NCBI GenBank assembly: GCA_964579205.1
Contig: CAZOFH010000004.1
Coordinates: forward strand, 53,460 to 117,459
Source of the DNA: UBA7867 sp964579205
GTDB taxonomy: Bacteria; Bacillota; Clostridia; Christensenellales; UBA1242
Direction: 5' to 3'
DNA: 64,000 nucleotides
This document shows, piece after piece, positions 15,943-25,922 of the stretch. The notes below the pieces were generated by a model. The model was not told the DNA's origin, did no database searches, and saw nothing but the letters and a program-made list of their open reading frames with translations. A program made the translations under genes and the position numbers. Each line of letters opens with the position of its first letter. Within the stretch, counting starts at the first letter, position 1.

Positions 15943-18315
15943 ATGAGATATATTTATATAGTAAAGAATATTGATTGTGCGCAATGTGCAAAGCATCTCG
16001 AAACTAGCGTGGCTAGGATAAAAGGCTTTGAGAATGTGCAGTACAACTTCGCCACGATGAAGTTGTCTTTTGATACCGATATGGACAGTCGCGAGTTTTT
16101 CCCAGAACTGCAGAGGGCGATTTATCGCACCGAACCTGATGCAGAGATTATCCACGACAACGCGCCTGCCCTGCACAAGCGCCACAAATTTGACATTCAT
16201 CTAGCGCTATTTTTGCTAGGCGCTATTTTGGGCTTTGTAGGCTGGCTCGTACCTATGAGTGTGGTGGCAAAACTCGTCCTCATCACCCTAGGCGTCGGGC
16301 TACTATTATACAAGACTGCCTTTAAGGCGGGGATGCAGTTATTCAAGGCGAAGACTATCGGCGAGAGCCTGCTCATCACTATAGCGTCGCTCGGCGCGTA
16401 CGGGCTGGGGCTTTTCCGCACGATTACCGAAAATTTTGCTGAACTGGGCGAAGGACTAGAGGAGAGCCTCATCGTCATTATCCTATACAGTGTCGGCAAA
16501 ATGCTAGAGAGCAGTGTGCTAAAGAGGTCTAGGCAAAATATCAGTTCGCTACTCGAGGTGCAGCCTGAATTCGCGATGATAGTACACGGTAATCACGAGC
16601 ACAAGGTCCACCCAAAAGAGGTCAAGGTCGGCGCTACCATTCGCGTGCGTCCCGGCGAGCGTGTGCCTCTAGACGGCGTAGTAATAGGCGGCAGTGCCAG
16701 CATTGACACCAGCCACATTACGGGCGAAAGTCTGCCGAGAGCGGTTCACTCGGGCGCTGAGGTTTTGTCTGGGACAATCATTCTCGACGGCGTACTAGAG
16801 TTGCAGACCACTAGCCTATACAAGGACAGTACCGTTTCGCGCATTATGAATCTCATCGACAATGCAAACGACAAAAAGAGCAAGACTGAGACCGTCATCA
16901 ATCGTTTTGCCAAATGGTACACCCTCATCATCCTGAGCGTCGCAGCCCTTGTGCTAGCGATTTATGGGGTTTTGGGCAACTGGATGACAGGTATCGAGCA
17001 GTGTCTGATACTGCTATTCATCGCCTGCCCTTGCGCCTTTGCGATTTCTGTGCCGCTGGCATACTTTAGCGCACTCGGCAAGGCAAGCAAAAACGGCATT
17101 TTGATAAAAGGGAGCAACTACCTCGATGTTGCAGCAAAACTAAATCACATTTATTTTGACAAAACTGGCACCCTCACCACAGGCGATTTTGTGGTAAAAG
17201 ATGTAGTGACTCTGGACACAAAATACTCTACTCGTGACATTCTCAAATTCGCCGCCCTTGGGGAACAAAACAGCATCCACCCTATCGCGCGCGCTATCAC
17301 ACACAAAGCACACGGCATTCCGCTCGACAAAGTGGAGAATTTCGTAGAAAACAGCGGCTCGGGCGTATCGTTTACCTATGGCAATGATGTAATTTTCGTC
17401 GGCAATATCACTCGAAACAACACGGACGAACTCACCAGCGTACAGGTAATGATCAATGAAAAATCTGTCGGCAAAATTTTGCTCGCTGACTCGCTCAAAC
17501 CTAGTTCGATGTCTACTTGCGAATACTTGCGCTCGCGGAGGATTTCGCTCAGTATGTTGAGTGGTGACAATCAAAAAGTCACTCAGCACGTAGCCGATTT
17601 GCTAGGCATTACCGACTACCACGCGGGGCTGACTCCTGAGCAAAAATACGACATTTTGGAGAAGCACCTCGTCGCACAGCCAAAAGGCGAATTCACAGCA
17701 TTTGTAGGCGACGGCATCAATGACGCTCCTAGCCTATCTAGGGCGGATCTAGGCATTTCTATGGGCTTGGCTGGGTCACCAGCGACAGTTGAGGCGAGCG
17801 ATATCGTAGTGGTAGATGACAATCCCTCAAAGATTGCCGACCTCATCAAACTCAGCAAATTCGCACGCAGCATCGTTTGGCAAAACATTATTTTCGCAAT
17901 CGTGACAAAACTCGCCATCGTCATCCTAGACATTACAGGAGTACTGGCGGCGAGCGGTGCGGATATGATTATCGCGGTAATCGGCGATGTGGGCGTCACC
18001 CTGCTAGCCATTCTCAACTCGCTGAGGATTTTTCCGTACAATTTCGGACGCAAAAGAGTCAAGAACGCGGGCAACAACACGGATAATACCCACCACACCG
18101 ACGACAAAAATTTGACCAGTGCTACCCCTACAGTTACCCTGCACGCACGCACCGAGGCTCAACAGATAGATATTACTCAAAAATCCGATTTTGCGAATAG
18201 TTGTGCCGACAAAAATGGCGCCGCACCCAAAACGCACCCCCATTCACACCAGCATTGCGGATGTGGTCACGACCACTCAGGGTGTAATTGCGGGCATCAT
18301 CACACAGACGATTAG
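15943..18315 (+). CDS. P1B-type heavy-metal-transporting ATPase (Zn/Cd/Pb class)
   Basis: 790 residues from the ATG after AATGAGGTGA; an earlier in-frame ATG overlaps the promoter. ATP-driven export of a soft metal across the membrane. N-terminal HMA-like domain with IDCAQCAKH, several membrane helices, CPC in IACPCAFA (about 362), phosphorylation site DKTGTLT (about 406), the HP locus SIHPIARA, hinge GDGINDAP (about 589), and terminal helices with the D-x-G pattern (GDVGVTLLAILNSLR) typical of Zn2+/Cd2+ pumps. The last 30 residues are His/Cys-rich (HPHSHQHCGCGHDH...), an extra metal-binding tail. Monocistronic, with a palindromic operator. Confidence 0.93.
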   Translation: MRYIYIVKNIDCAQCAKHLETSVARIKGFENVQYNFATMKLSFDTDMDSREFFPELQRAIYRTEPDAEIIHDNAPALHKRHKFDIHLALFLLGAILGFVGWLVPMSVVAKLVLITLGVGLLLYKTAFKAGMQLFKAKTIGESLLITIASLGAYGLGLFRTITENFAELGEGLEESLIVIILYSVGKMLESSVLKRSRQNISSLLEVQPEFAMIVHGNHEHKVHPKEVKVGATIRVRPGERVPLDGVVIGGSASIDTSHITGESLPRAVHSGAEVLSGTIILDGVLELQTTSLYKDSTVSRIMNLIDNANDKKSKTETVINRFAKWYTLIILSVAALVLAIYGVLGNWMTGIEQCLILLFIACPCAFAISVPLAYFSALGKASKNGILIKGSNYLDVAAKLNHIYFDKTGTLTTGDFVVKDVVTLDTKYSTRDILKFAALGEQNSIHPIARAITHKAHGIPLDKVENFVENSGSGVSFTYGNDVIFVGNITRNNTDELTSVQVMINEKSVGKILLADSLKPSSMSTCEYLRSRRISLSMLSGDNQKVTQHVADLLGITDYHAGLTPEQKYDILEKHLVAQPKGEFTAFVGDGINDAPSLSRADLGISMGLAGSPATVEASDIVVVDDNPSKIADLIKLSKFARSIVWQNIIFAIVTKLAIVILDITGVLAASGADMIIAVIGDVGVTLLAILNSLRIFPYNFGRKRVKNAGNNTDNTHHTDDKNLTSATPTVTLHARTEAQQIDITQKSDFANSCADKNGAAPKTHPHSHQHCGCGHDHSGCNCGHHHTDD

Positions 18316-18429
18316 CCCCTACTACCCCGCCCCATTATTGGGGTCGGGCGTTAGTTCGTGTGCAAAGAAGGGTGAATTTTTGCCCGACTAATATTTGCTC
18401 AAAATAATTGGAGATTTTTATCCAAAACA

Positions 18430-18458
18430 TTGACAGCAAAATCACTTTGTGATAAACT
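18430..18458 (+). promoter_or_regulatory. ndk promoter
   Basis: TTGACA, 17-bp spacer, TAAACT, about 30 bp upstream of the ndk start codon. Confidence 0.65.
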
Positions 18459-18488
18459 AAGTACATTATTTAATTTGTGAGGTTCATT

Positions 18489-18893
18489 ATGGAAATGGAA
18501 AAAACTTATATTATGCTCAAGCCTGACGCTGTCCGCAGAGGGCTAATCGGCGAAATCATCGGCAGAATCGAGAAAAAAGGTTTCAAGATTGTAGATATGA
18601 AGATGTTTACGCTGACCAAGGAACTGTGTGCTGAGCACTACGCGCACATTGTAGACCGTCCTTTTTACCCTGAGGTTGAGGAATATATGACTAGCGGCCC
18701 TGTAGTCGGGATGATTGTCGAGGGTGAGCACGTTATCAAGGGTATGCGCAACTTTATGGGCCCTACCAAATACTTGGACGCTCCTGCTGGCACTATCCGC
18801 GGCGACTATTCTTGCAACGACCGTGAGAACCTTATCCACGGCAGCGACGCAGTCGAGACTGCCGAGGCAGAAATCAAACGCTTTTTTAAGTAA
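18489..18893 (+). CDS. ndk: nucleoside diphosphate kinase
   Basis: 134 residues from the ATG that follows GTGAGGTTC; a GTG four codons upstream is less likely. Transfers the gamma phosphate between nucleoside tri- and diphosphates through a phospho-His. The motif NLIHGSDA holds the active-site His (about residue 115), and KPDAVRRGLIGEII, RPFY and MRNFMGPT are conserved family blocks. Monocistronic, with its own promoter and terminator. Confidence 0.96.
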   Translation: MEMEKTYIMLKPDAVRRGLIGEIIGRIEKKGFKIVDMKMFTLTKELCAEHYAHIVDRPFYPEVEEYMTSGPVVGMIVEGEHVIKGMRNFMGPTKYLDAPAGTIRGDYSCNDRENLIHGSDAVETAEAEIKRFFK

Positions 18894-18997
18894 TTTTTGA
18901 TTGAAATATTAGATTTTATGCGTTAAATTGCAATGTTTTATGCGTAAAATCATACGCGCTATGCATTAAACTTGTATGCGCTATGCATCAAATTACC

Positions 18998-19022
18998 AAA
19001 CGACCCACTAGGGTCGTTTTTT
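18998..19022 (+). terminator. ndk terminator
   Basis: AAACGACCC-acta-GGGTCGTTT followed by TTT. Between ndk and this stem are near-duplicate stretches containing GCGCTATGCAT. From here to the next promoter no gene or structure is evident. Confidence 0.85.
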
Positions 19023-19219
19023 GCTATTTGATAATTTGTCCGTCCGCATAAAAACGGTCATCCTGTCCCCTCCCTCTTAGCCCCCGCTTACGTGAGGCTA
19101 TCGTCAGTCTTGGCAATGGCTGTTTTCGGGGCACACAGTGAGCAAATCTTCCCACCCTTTAGGACTTTGCCACTACACAACGAAATTGGGCACAAGGCGA
19201 CAAAACCACACAAAAACAC

Positions 19220-19248
19220 TAGACACTGTGTCAAATTTTTGGTATAAT
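19220..19248 (+). promoter_or_regulatory. promoter of tetR-yhaO-yhaN-like operon
   Basis: TAGACA, 17-bp spacer, TATAAT. The palindrome GACACTGTGTC (19222-19232) overlaps the -35 box and could be an autoregulatory operator of the TetR protein. Confidence 0.55.
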
Positions 19249-19281
19249 TACGCGTAAGAAAAATTTAATCACGGAGGAAAA

Positions 19282-19923
19282 ATGCCAACAGAACATTTCC
19301 AAAATCTAAAACCAGAACGCAAAAATTCTATTGTACGCGCCTTTACTAGGCAGTTTGCTACTCGCGAGTATTCTGATATTTCGGTCAAAGAATTGGCGGA
19401 CGAAGCAGAGATTTCGAGGGGCAGTTTTTATCTATATTTTAGCGGCAAAGAGGACGCTTTTTTGACCAGTGTCAAGAGTTATACAGACAGGCTAGAGCAA
19501 GATTTGCTGAGTATCTATGAGACTTCGCAAGGGGTCGAGGATATGGTGCTGCAGGTTTTCGACTACCTCACCCACCTCAGTACTTTTGAGCATTCATTTT
19601 TTGAAAAAATTAGCAACAATCTATCGCTCGGCATCCCTGATATTATCGCGCAGACTTTTGACCAATTCAGTTACAAACTGGACGACATTCTCAATCAGCG
19701 CATTCGCGATGCAGGTATAGCGATTACGCCTGAAATTATGGACGAAATCAACATTCGCAAAGAGACTTTGTTTAGTATAATGATTTGCGCCCTAATAAAC
19801 ATCGGCATCCACCGCACCACCCCGCCCGAAGAGCGGGAATCTCTGCGCAAAAAAGTCAATCTCATCATCTCGCTCAAATCAAAAATTGAGCCAGAAAAAG
19901 AGCCTCAGGAGGTAACGGAATGA
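19282..19923 (+). CDS. TetR/AcrR family transcriptional regulator
   Basis: 213 residues. The N-terminal helix-turn-helix follows the TetR pattern: IVRAFTRQFATREYSDISV, ELADEAEISRGSFYLYFSGKE-like with the Y-x-Y/F-F end of the recognition region (residues 35-50). A helical ligand-binding domain follows with no recognisable subfamily. CGGAGG lies upstream of the ATG. The stop overlaps the start of the metallophosphoesterase gene by 4 nt (ATGA), so it forms one operon with the YhaO/YhaN-like pair and probably controls it. Confidence 0.88.
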   Translation: MPTEHFQNLKPERKNSIVRAFTRQFATREYSDISVKELADEAEISRGSFYLYFSGKEDAFLTSVKSYTDRLEQDLLSIYETSQGVEDMVLQVFDYLTHLSTFEHSFFEKISNNLSLGIPDIIAQTFDQFSYKLDDILNQRIRDAGIAITPEIMDEINIRKETLFSIMICALINIGIHRTTPPEERESLRKKVNLIISLKSKIEPEKEPQEVTE

Positions 19924-20999
19924 AAATAATTCACTGCGCCGACATTCATTTGGGCGCAAGGATGCGCACTCATCTCAGTTTGGAGCAGTCACTACAGAGA
20001 AAGGAAGAATTGCTCAAAACCTTTTGCGATATGATAGAATACGCGCAAAACAACGATGTTCGCGCGATTTTGATTGCGGGTGACCTGCTGGATACCAGTT
20101 CGGCAGATACCAAGACTCGGAATGTGGTCATCGACATTATCACCAGCCACCCTGACATTGACTTTTATTACCTCTGCGGCAACCACGACAAGCACAGTCT
20201 AATCAAACTCAGCGATGTAGCGCCTGCCAATCTGCACACTTTCGGCACTGATTGGACGAGTTTTAATCTAGACGGCGCAATACTCACAGGTGCGATTTTG
20301 GGCGAAAATAACGCAGAACTCTACGCAAAACTCGACCTCGACCCAAAAGAATACAACATTGTGATGCTGCACGGCGGAGAGACGCACGGCGCGGACTATA
20401 CCACCCCAGACACGGTCAATTTTGACGCGCTCAAGGACAAGAATATCGACTATCTCGCGCTCGGGCACATCCACACTTTTCGCACGGGCAAACTCGACCG
20501 ACGCGCGACTTATGCATATTCAGGCTGCCTCGAGGGGCGGGGTTTTGACGAATGTGGCGAAAAAGGCTTTGTCCTACTAGACTTGCAGCCGAGCGGGATG
20601 ACTATGGAATTCGTGCCATTTAGCAAACGCCGACTGCACGAAATCGAGGTAGACATCACCGACTGCCGCACTATGAACGAACTGAGCACTGCATTTAACC
20701 AACAAGTCGCCCCTATCCTCTCTAGCGACCTAGTACGGGTGATTTTTGTCGGCGAATACGACCCCGACACGCACAAATATCTCAGCCTTGTGGCGATGGA
20801 TGCCAAGAAAAAGTTTTACTATTTTACATTCAAAGACAAAACGACCCCAAGACTCGACCTCGAAAAATTACAAAATGATGTGTCGCTCGCGGGGGAATTT
20901 TTGCGGTCGATTAGGCAGAGTAATTTGCCACGCGAAGAGCAGGACGAAATCATCCTGCTCGGGCTAAAAGCACTGAATGGCGAGGAGGTAGAAGAATGA
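19920..20999 (+). CDS. DNA repair exonuclease, SbcD/YhaO-like metallophosphoesterase
   Basis: 359 residues. Calcineurin-like nuclease motifs in order: HCADIHLG (5-12), AGDLLDTS (about 56), GNHDKHS (about 84), HGGETHG (about 142) and GHIHTF (about 178), which hold the two-metal site. The partner is the ATPase encoded directly downstream with a 4-nt overlap. Such pairs process DNA ends or hairpins. The size and partner fit the Bacillus YhaO-YhaN type better than classical SbcCD. Cytoplasmic. Confidence 0.88.
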   Translation: MKIIHCADIHLGARMRTHLSLEQSLQRKEELLKTFCDMIEYAQNNDVRAILIAGDLLDTSSADTKTRNVVIDIITSHPDIDFYYLCGNHDKHSLIKLSDVAPANLHTFGTDWTSFNLDGAILTGAILGENNAELYAKLDLDPKEYNIVMLHGGETHGADYTTPDTVNFDALKDKNIDYLALGHIHTFRTGKLDRRATYAYSGCLEGRGFDECGEKGFVLLDLQPSGMTMEFVPFSKRRLHEIEVDITDCRTMNELSTAFNQQVAPILSSDLVRVIFVGEYDPDTHKYLSLVAMDAKKKFYYFTFKDKTTPRLDLEKLQNDVSLAGEFLRSIRQSNLPREEQDEIILLGLKALNGEEVEE

Positions 21000-23257
21000 A
21001 ATTATTGCGTTGTTTTGTGCAAAACTATGGCAAACTGCACGAGTTTCAGTACGATTTTAACAACGGGCTAAACATAATTTTGCAAGAAAATGGCTGGGGA
21101 AAGAGCACCTTTGCGAGTTTTGTAAAGTCGATGCTATTTGGCTTGCCCGCCACGACAAAACGCGACATTGACCAAAATGAGCGACTCAAATACACCCCGT
21201 GGCAAGGCGGCGCTTTCGGCGGCTGGATTGAATTTAGCATAGACGGTACCCCCTACCGCATTGAGCGGACTTTTGGCGAGACAAAGTCAAAGGACAAGGT
21301 GACAGTCTACGACCTAAAGACCAATCAGCCTATCGAGGACGCGAATTTTGTCGAGAACAAACTCGGGATGAACGCGGACACTTTTATGCGCTCGACCTTT
21401 GTAGAACAAGGCGTGTTTAGCACGGCGAGCGACGAGAGTATCAAGGCGCGGCTCGGCAAACTCATCCAAAACGACAACAATTTTGAACTCAGTGCGGTAG
21501 ACAAAAAACTGACCGAACTTCAGGTTTCGTACAAGTTGCTCAAAGGTAAGGGCGGCAAAATCCACGCGCTCGAGACCGAACAGGACGAAACGCGGCAGCA
21601 AATTGCCCAAGCCTCAGCAGCGACCGAGCAAATCAAAGATTTGACGCAAAAAATGGACGATTTGGACAAGCGCTCTGATGTAATAGATTTGCAAATCAAG
21701 GCGCTGCGCGACACCCAAGACAAACTAAACGAGCAAAAAACTCAGCAAGGAATGCGCGAATATTATCAAAATTTGCTACAAGACACGGAAAAAGCGAAAG
21801 CCGCTGTTGCCGAAAAAACGGCGTGGTTTCGCACCACCCCACCGACGACCGACGAAATGGATAATATCACCACCTTACAGCGCAAGGAAGAGCAGCAAAA
21901 ACTCCGGCTGGAAGCACTCAATACCGACCGCTCAACACAAAAACTGGACGAATTGAAGGCATATTTCGCCAATGGAGAGCCTAGCGAGCAGGAATTGAAT
22001 ACGGCGAACGATATGCTCAAGAGTTTACACAGCATCCCCGCTCACGAGGGGCTCAAACCTGTCGACCAGCAACCCAAAAGCACCCGCGTGTCAGGGATAA
22101 TCGCGACGACTATCGGCGCGGCACTCACGATACTAGGGATTGTGCTAGGCTTTGTAATGTCGCACCTGATTATCGGAGTCGCCGCCCTCGTGGTGGGGCT
22201 AGGGCTAGTCGGCATCGGGCTGTATCACATACTCAAAAAACAGGCAAACCTCTTTAACATAGAGGCATATCAGCCGACTGGCGAAAGGCGGGTACTCGAG
22301 CAAAAACTGTCGGGATTTGTCTCAAAATACAACGAAAACACCGACCTTTTGGAAGACTCGCTATACAACATCAGGTACAAGCAGCAGCAATTCGCCGACC
22401 TAAAGCATAGCATCAGCGAGATACTGACGCAAAAGGAGCAACTACTCGCCGACCTACAGTCCACGCACGACACTCTGAATGAATTTTACTCAAAATATTA
22501 TGATGATTGTAGTGATTTTGCGCAGTGTTTTGCCGATATTTCGGGCAAATTCAATGATTTGCAATTTCATCAAAAACTACTCGCAGACAAGCAAGCAGCC
22601 CTCGAGGACTTTAGGGCAAAGCGCACCGTGCCAGCCGAAGCGCTCGACCAAGACGCAATCGCCACCGATGATGAAACGGTAATTAGACAGCAAATCGTGG
22701 AGCAAGAGGCGTACAAGCGTCAGGTCGTCGACCAGCAGAACCATATCAAATCCCAAATCTACACCCTATCACGAGTGGCGGACAATTTGGATTATTATCA
22801 AAACAAGGAGGCAGAACTCACCGAGCAAATCGCCGAGGCTACCCACAGGTGGAACATCATCAAACTGACGCGCGAGTATCTGCAAATCGCCAAGGACAAC
22901 CTGACTAGCAAGTACCTCGCCCCACTTTGCGCCGCTTTTAACGAATATTCGCTCAAACTGCTGGGCAGGGAATTCGACGCATTCTCTATCGACACTGACC
23001 TAAAAGTGCTGATAGAAGAGCAAGGCGCCAAAATGGACACAAAATATTTTAGCCAAGGCATCCGCGACATCATCGAACTGTGCCTGAGGCTAGCCCTCGT
23101 CAAAGTGCTTTTCTCTGGCAGTATGCCTCCTATCATCCTCGACGACCCATTCTACAACCTCGACGACAAAAAAATGAAAAACGCGATGAGCCTAATCCAT
23201 GACCTGAGCGACGAAATACAAATCTTGTACCTCGCCTGCCACAGCAGCCGTGCATAA
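20996..23257 (+). CDS. AAA/SMC-like ATPase, YhaN/SbcC-like, with central membrane hairpin
   Basis: 753 residues, shorter than SbcC or YhaN (about 960-1,050). Walker A NGWGKSTFASF near residue 32, coiled coil about 165-350, two adjacent hydrophobic helices at about 366-412, second coiled coil about 430-640, and Walker B/D-loop PIILDDPFYNLDD about 717, as in rad50/SMC-type ATPases. The hydrophobic pair in place of a hook or hinge is a feature of YhaN-type proteins and suggests membrane tethering. It is translationally coupled to the nuclease gene and is the last gene of the operon, followed by a strong terminator. Confidence 0.85.
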   Translation: MKLLRCFVQNYGKLHEFQYDFNNGLNIILQENGWGKSTFASFVKSMLFGLPATTKRDIDQNERLKYTPWQGGAFGGWIEFSIDGTPYRIERTFGETKSKDKVTVYDLKTNQPIEDANFVENKLGMNADTFMRSTFVEQGVFSTASDESIKARLGKLIQNDNNFELSAVDKKLTELQVSYKLLKGKGGKIHALETEQDETRQQIAQASAATEQIKDLTQKMDDLDKRSDVIDLQIKALRDTQDKLNEQKTQQGMREYYQNLLQDTEKAKAAVAEKTAWFRTTPPTTDEMDNITTLQRKEEQQKLRLEALNTDRSTQKLDELKAYFANGEPSEQELNTANDMLKSLHSIPAHEGLKPVDQQPKSTRVSGIIATTIGAALTILGIVLGFVMSHLIIGVAALVVGLGLVGIGLYHILKKQANLFNIEAYQPTGERRVLEQKLSGFVSKYNENTDLLEDSLYNIRYKQQQFADLKHSISEILTQKEQLLADLQSTHDTLNEFYSKYYDDCSDFAQCFADISGKFNDLQFHQKLLADKQAALEDFRAKRTVPAEALDQDAIATDDETVIRQQIVEQEAYKRQVVDQQNHIKSQIYTLSRVADNLDYYQNKEAELTEQIAEATHRWNIIKLTREYLQIAKDNLTSKYLAPLCAAFNEYSLKLLGREFDAFSIDTDLKVLIEEQGAKMDTKYFSQGIRDIIELCLRLALVKVLFSGSMPPIILDDPFYNLDDKKMKNAMSLIHDLSDEIQILYLACHSSRA

Positions 23258-23273
23258 ATCACTCACCACATCA

Positions 23274-23305
23274 AAAAACTCGCAAGGACATACTTGCGAG
23301 TTTTT
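23274..23305. terminator. bidirectional terminator
   Basis: AAAAACTCGCAAG-gacata-CTTGCGAGTTTTT, between the convergent yhaN-like and rsmI genes. Confidence 0.9.
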
Positions 23306-23360
23306 CTATTATTATTCATCAAAACAAAAATTTTTAAATCGATTTTGAAACAAATCGGAT

Positions 23361-24179
23361 TTATTTGCCTGCTTTGGCACTCTCCGCCTCGGCGTAAATC
23401 ACGCTTTTGCTCACACCGCGGTCTTTGGCGACCAGTTTGAGCGCCTCCATTCGGCTCACTCCCGCAGAAATGTAATGCTCGATATGCTCATTTATCGTCA
23501 AGTCATTCAGAGCACTCGCAGCCTGCTTACCCTCAATCAATATGACGAATTCGCCCCTTGCATCAGCAATGGTCAATTCGTCAAGATAGCCGCGGTAAAA
23601 AGTCTCGAATTTTTTGGTCAAATCGTTGGCGACCACCACACGACGGTGCCCAAACACCCGCGCACAATCCGCCAAATCCTTACGCAAATCGTGGTCAGCG
23701 GAATAAAAAATCATCGTCACTTCGGCGCCCGCAAGTTTTTGGAGCAGATTGACGCGCTCCGTCTTTTGGTCGGGCAAAAAGCCGCCGAACACAAAGCCTG
23801 CTGTGTCCAGCCCGCTGCCGACCAATGCCGTCACCACTGCACTCGCCCCCGGTATCACTTCATAATCAATCCCATGTCGAACCAACTCATCCACCAGCAC
23901 AAAGCCGGGGTCACTAATACTAGGCATTCCCGCATCACTAATCACCGCCACCGACTTGCAGTCGTGCACGAGACTGATAATTTTGTCAGCAGCCGAGCGC
24001 TCATTGAACTTGTGATAACTAAAGGTCGGCTTGGCAATGTCGTAATGACGCAACAAAATGCTACTGTGCCGCGTATCCTCGCAAGCGATATAGTCGACCG
24101 ACCGCAAAATCTCTAGCGCACGAACGGTGATATCGCCGAGATTGCCGATAGGTGTGCCGACTAGATAGACCTTACTCAT
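23361..24179 (-). CDS. rsmI: 16S rRNA (cytidine1402-2'-O)-methyltransferase
   Basis: 272 residues from the ATG overlapping the ricT stop (ATGAGTAA, 8 nt). SAM-dependent tetrapyrrole-methylase fold that methylates the 2'-O of C1402 in 16S rRNA. Family blocks: LVGTPIGNLGDIT (5-17), CEDTRHS, ISDAGMPSISDPG, PGASAVVTALVGSG and TMIFYSADHDL. Last gene of the tmk-holB-ricT-rsmI cluster, the same neighbourhood as in Bacillus. Confidence 0.95.
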   Translation of the reverse strand: MSKVYLVGTPIGNLGDITVRALEILRSVDYIACEDTRHSSILLRHYDIAKPTFSYHKFNERSAADKIISLVHDCKSVAVISDAGMPSISDPGFVLVDELVRHGIDYEVIPGASAVVTALVGSGLDTAGFVFGGFLPDQKTERVNLLQKLAGAEVTMIFYSADHDLRKDLADCARVFGHRRVVVANDLTKKFETFYRGYLDELTIADARGEFVILIEGKQAASALNDLTINEHIEHYISAGVSRMEALKLVAKDRGVSKSVIYAEAESAKAGK

Positions 24180-24978
24180 CGCGCCCACTTCCTTTTTGCT
24201 TGCTTACCTTGTCGAGAGCGAATTTTTGGACACTGCCGTCAGAATTTAGCCTTACCCCCACCATTTCGCGCAAGCAGTCGTTAAACTCGACCACTCCATC
24301 CCCGCTAGGGGTGCTGACCGCAGTGCCGATAGCAGGCATTTGCGCCAAAATCTCTTGGTACTGCCCGTACTCGTATTGCAGGCAACACATCAACTTGCCA
24401 CACAGCCCGTTGACCTTGTTGGGCGTCAGTGCGCTATTCTGGATTTTCGCCATTTTGATAGTAGTCTGCTTTGGCTGAGTGAGAAACCTACGGCAACAAA
24501 TCGGCTGCCCGCACACACCGCACCCGCCACAAAAGCACGCTTCTTCACGCTCGCTAATCTGCCTCATCTCGATGCGCATCTTAAAAAAACTAGCCATTTC
24601 GCGCACCAAAAGCCGAAAATCCACGCGGTCGCTGGCGGTATACATTACCAAGAGTTTTTTGCCGTCAAAAGAGCGCAACACTGCGACCAAATTGAGTGAG
24701 AGATTGTGCTTTGTAACGAATTGCTGCACAATAGGCTTGTCTTTGGCATTTAAAATCTGATTTTGCGCATTCTGCTCGACATCGGCTTGGGTTGCAATTC
24801 GCACCAATTTGGCGACGATTTCCATCGTCTCATCGGGCTGCTGGGTACGTAAAACGGTAGCAAATTCCCAAATGCCGTCAATATCCAGTATCACCGCAGC
24901 ATCGCGTGACACCGCGATCTCGCTAGTAGCGGCGACGACACGCGCATCCCCGAGACGCGCATACACTATATTGGCCAT
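24172..24978 (-). CDS. ricT: PSP1-domain protein RicT (YaaT)
   Basis: 268 residues. The PSP1 domain covers about residues 60-225, with the Cys cluster CFCGGCGVCGQPICCRRF (about 148-165) and a later LCGKLMCCLQYE. In Bacillus the Ric proteins share [4Fe-4S] clusters and act in mRNA processing through RNase Y. Usual position between holB and rsmI. GGAGGTG upstream; the start lies inside the end of holB. Confidence 0.92.
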   Translation of the reverse strand: MANIVYARLGDARVVAATSEIAVSRDAAVILDIDGIWEFATVLRTQQPDETMEIVAKLVRIATQADVEQNAQNQILNAKDKPIVQQFVTKHNLSLNLVAVLRSFDGKKLLVMYTASDRVDFRLLVREMASFFKMRIEMRQISEREEACFCGGCGVCGQPICCRRFLTQPKQTTIKMAKIQNSALTPNKVNGLCGKLMCCLQYEYGQYQEILAQMPAIGTAVSTPSGDGVVEFNDCLREMVGVRLNSDGSVQKFALDKVSKQKGSGRDE

Positions 24979-25922
24979 TTGTGCTTCACCTCCAAAATCA
25001 TAAACAAAAACGAGTCGACTATGGTATTAAAATTGCAATTCCGCTGGCGTTTTTCTACAAATTTGCTACATTCAAACACCATATTTGTAATTGCGTCCAC
25101 GCTAAAAGACCGCACGATATCACGAGCCAAAGGATTTGAGACCACTTGACCACCGAGCAAACTAATCGCGTCGTGGCAATTCCTCTCAAAAATTGCCAAA
25201 AATTCCTCAAAATTGTCGTTGAATTTGTACATTTTTGAGGCGTAATCTATCATTTGGCTCGACTTGCGAAAATTGGTCATCAAGTCGCGCACAAAATCCA
25301 CCGTGCTAGCGAAACTCTCCGAATTGGCAAAGTCAACCGCCTGACTACAGTTGCCGCCGCAGTGCATCAAAATCGTCTGTTTGAGAGCGGGCGCGATGTT
25401 CAATTTGTTTAATTCAGTATCAATCTCCTCCGCCCCAATCTCTGGCAGGCACCACTTGCGACAGCGGGACTTGATAGTAGGCAAAACGCTACTATCCTCG
25501 GTCACTAGCAGGATAAAATATGTGTCTTTGGGCGGCTCCTCCAGTGTTTTGAGGAGTTTATTCTGCATCCCAGCGTCGATGCTGTTGGCATTATTAAGGA
25601 TAAAAATCTTGCGATCGGCAGAATACGGCGCCTGAAAGCAGTTGTCTAACAGGTCGGCAATCTCACCCGAGTTGATGACCTTGTTTGTCTTGGGATAATA
25701 CTGCACATCCACGTGATTGCGGTGCAAAATCTTTTGACACTCGGCACACTCAAAGCACGGCTTGTCCTCGCCATCACACATCAGAGTGAGCGTCAGATAC
25801 TCAGCAAAATTTTTTAGCGCGTATCTATCCGCAGAAATCAGCATAATGCTCTGCGCTATCGACCTATCCTTGGCATCGCGATAAATCGCGCTCGCCCGAA
25901 AATCAAGTAAACTTTTTTTCAA
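24966..25922 (-). CDS. holB: DNA polymerase III delta' subunit
   Basis: 318 residues beginning with TTG directly after the tmk stop; AAAGGA within the tmk end serves as ribosome-binding site. Clamp-loader subunit. Zinc module C-x7-C-x2-C-x2-C (CDGEDKPCFECAEC, about 49-62), the sensor region LNNANSIDAGMQNKLLKTLEEPP and TIKSRCRKW. The usual Walker A (GxxGxGK) is not recognisable at residues 25-40, where the sequence reads SIMLISADRYALKNF; delta' does not hydrolyse ATP, so loss is tolerated. Confidence 0.9.
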   Translation of the reverse strand: MKKSLLDFRASAIYRDAKDRSIAQSIMLISADRYALKNFAEYLTLTLMCDGEDKPCFECAECQKILHRNHVDVQYYPKTNKVINSGEIADLLDNCFQAPYSADRKIFILNNANSIDAGMQNKLLKTLEEPPKDTYFILLVTEDSSVLPTIKSRCRKWCLPEIGAEEIDTELNKLNIAPALKQTILMHCGGNCSQAVDFANSESFASTVDFVRDLMTNFRKSSQMIDYASKMYKFNDNFEEFLAIFERNCHDAISLLGGQVVSNPLARDIVRSFSVDAITNMVFECSKFVEKRQRNCNFNTIVDSFLFMILEVKHKWPI

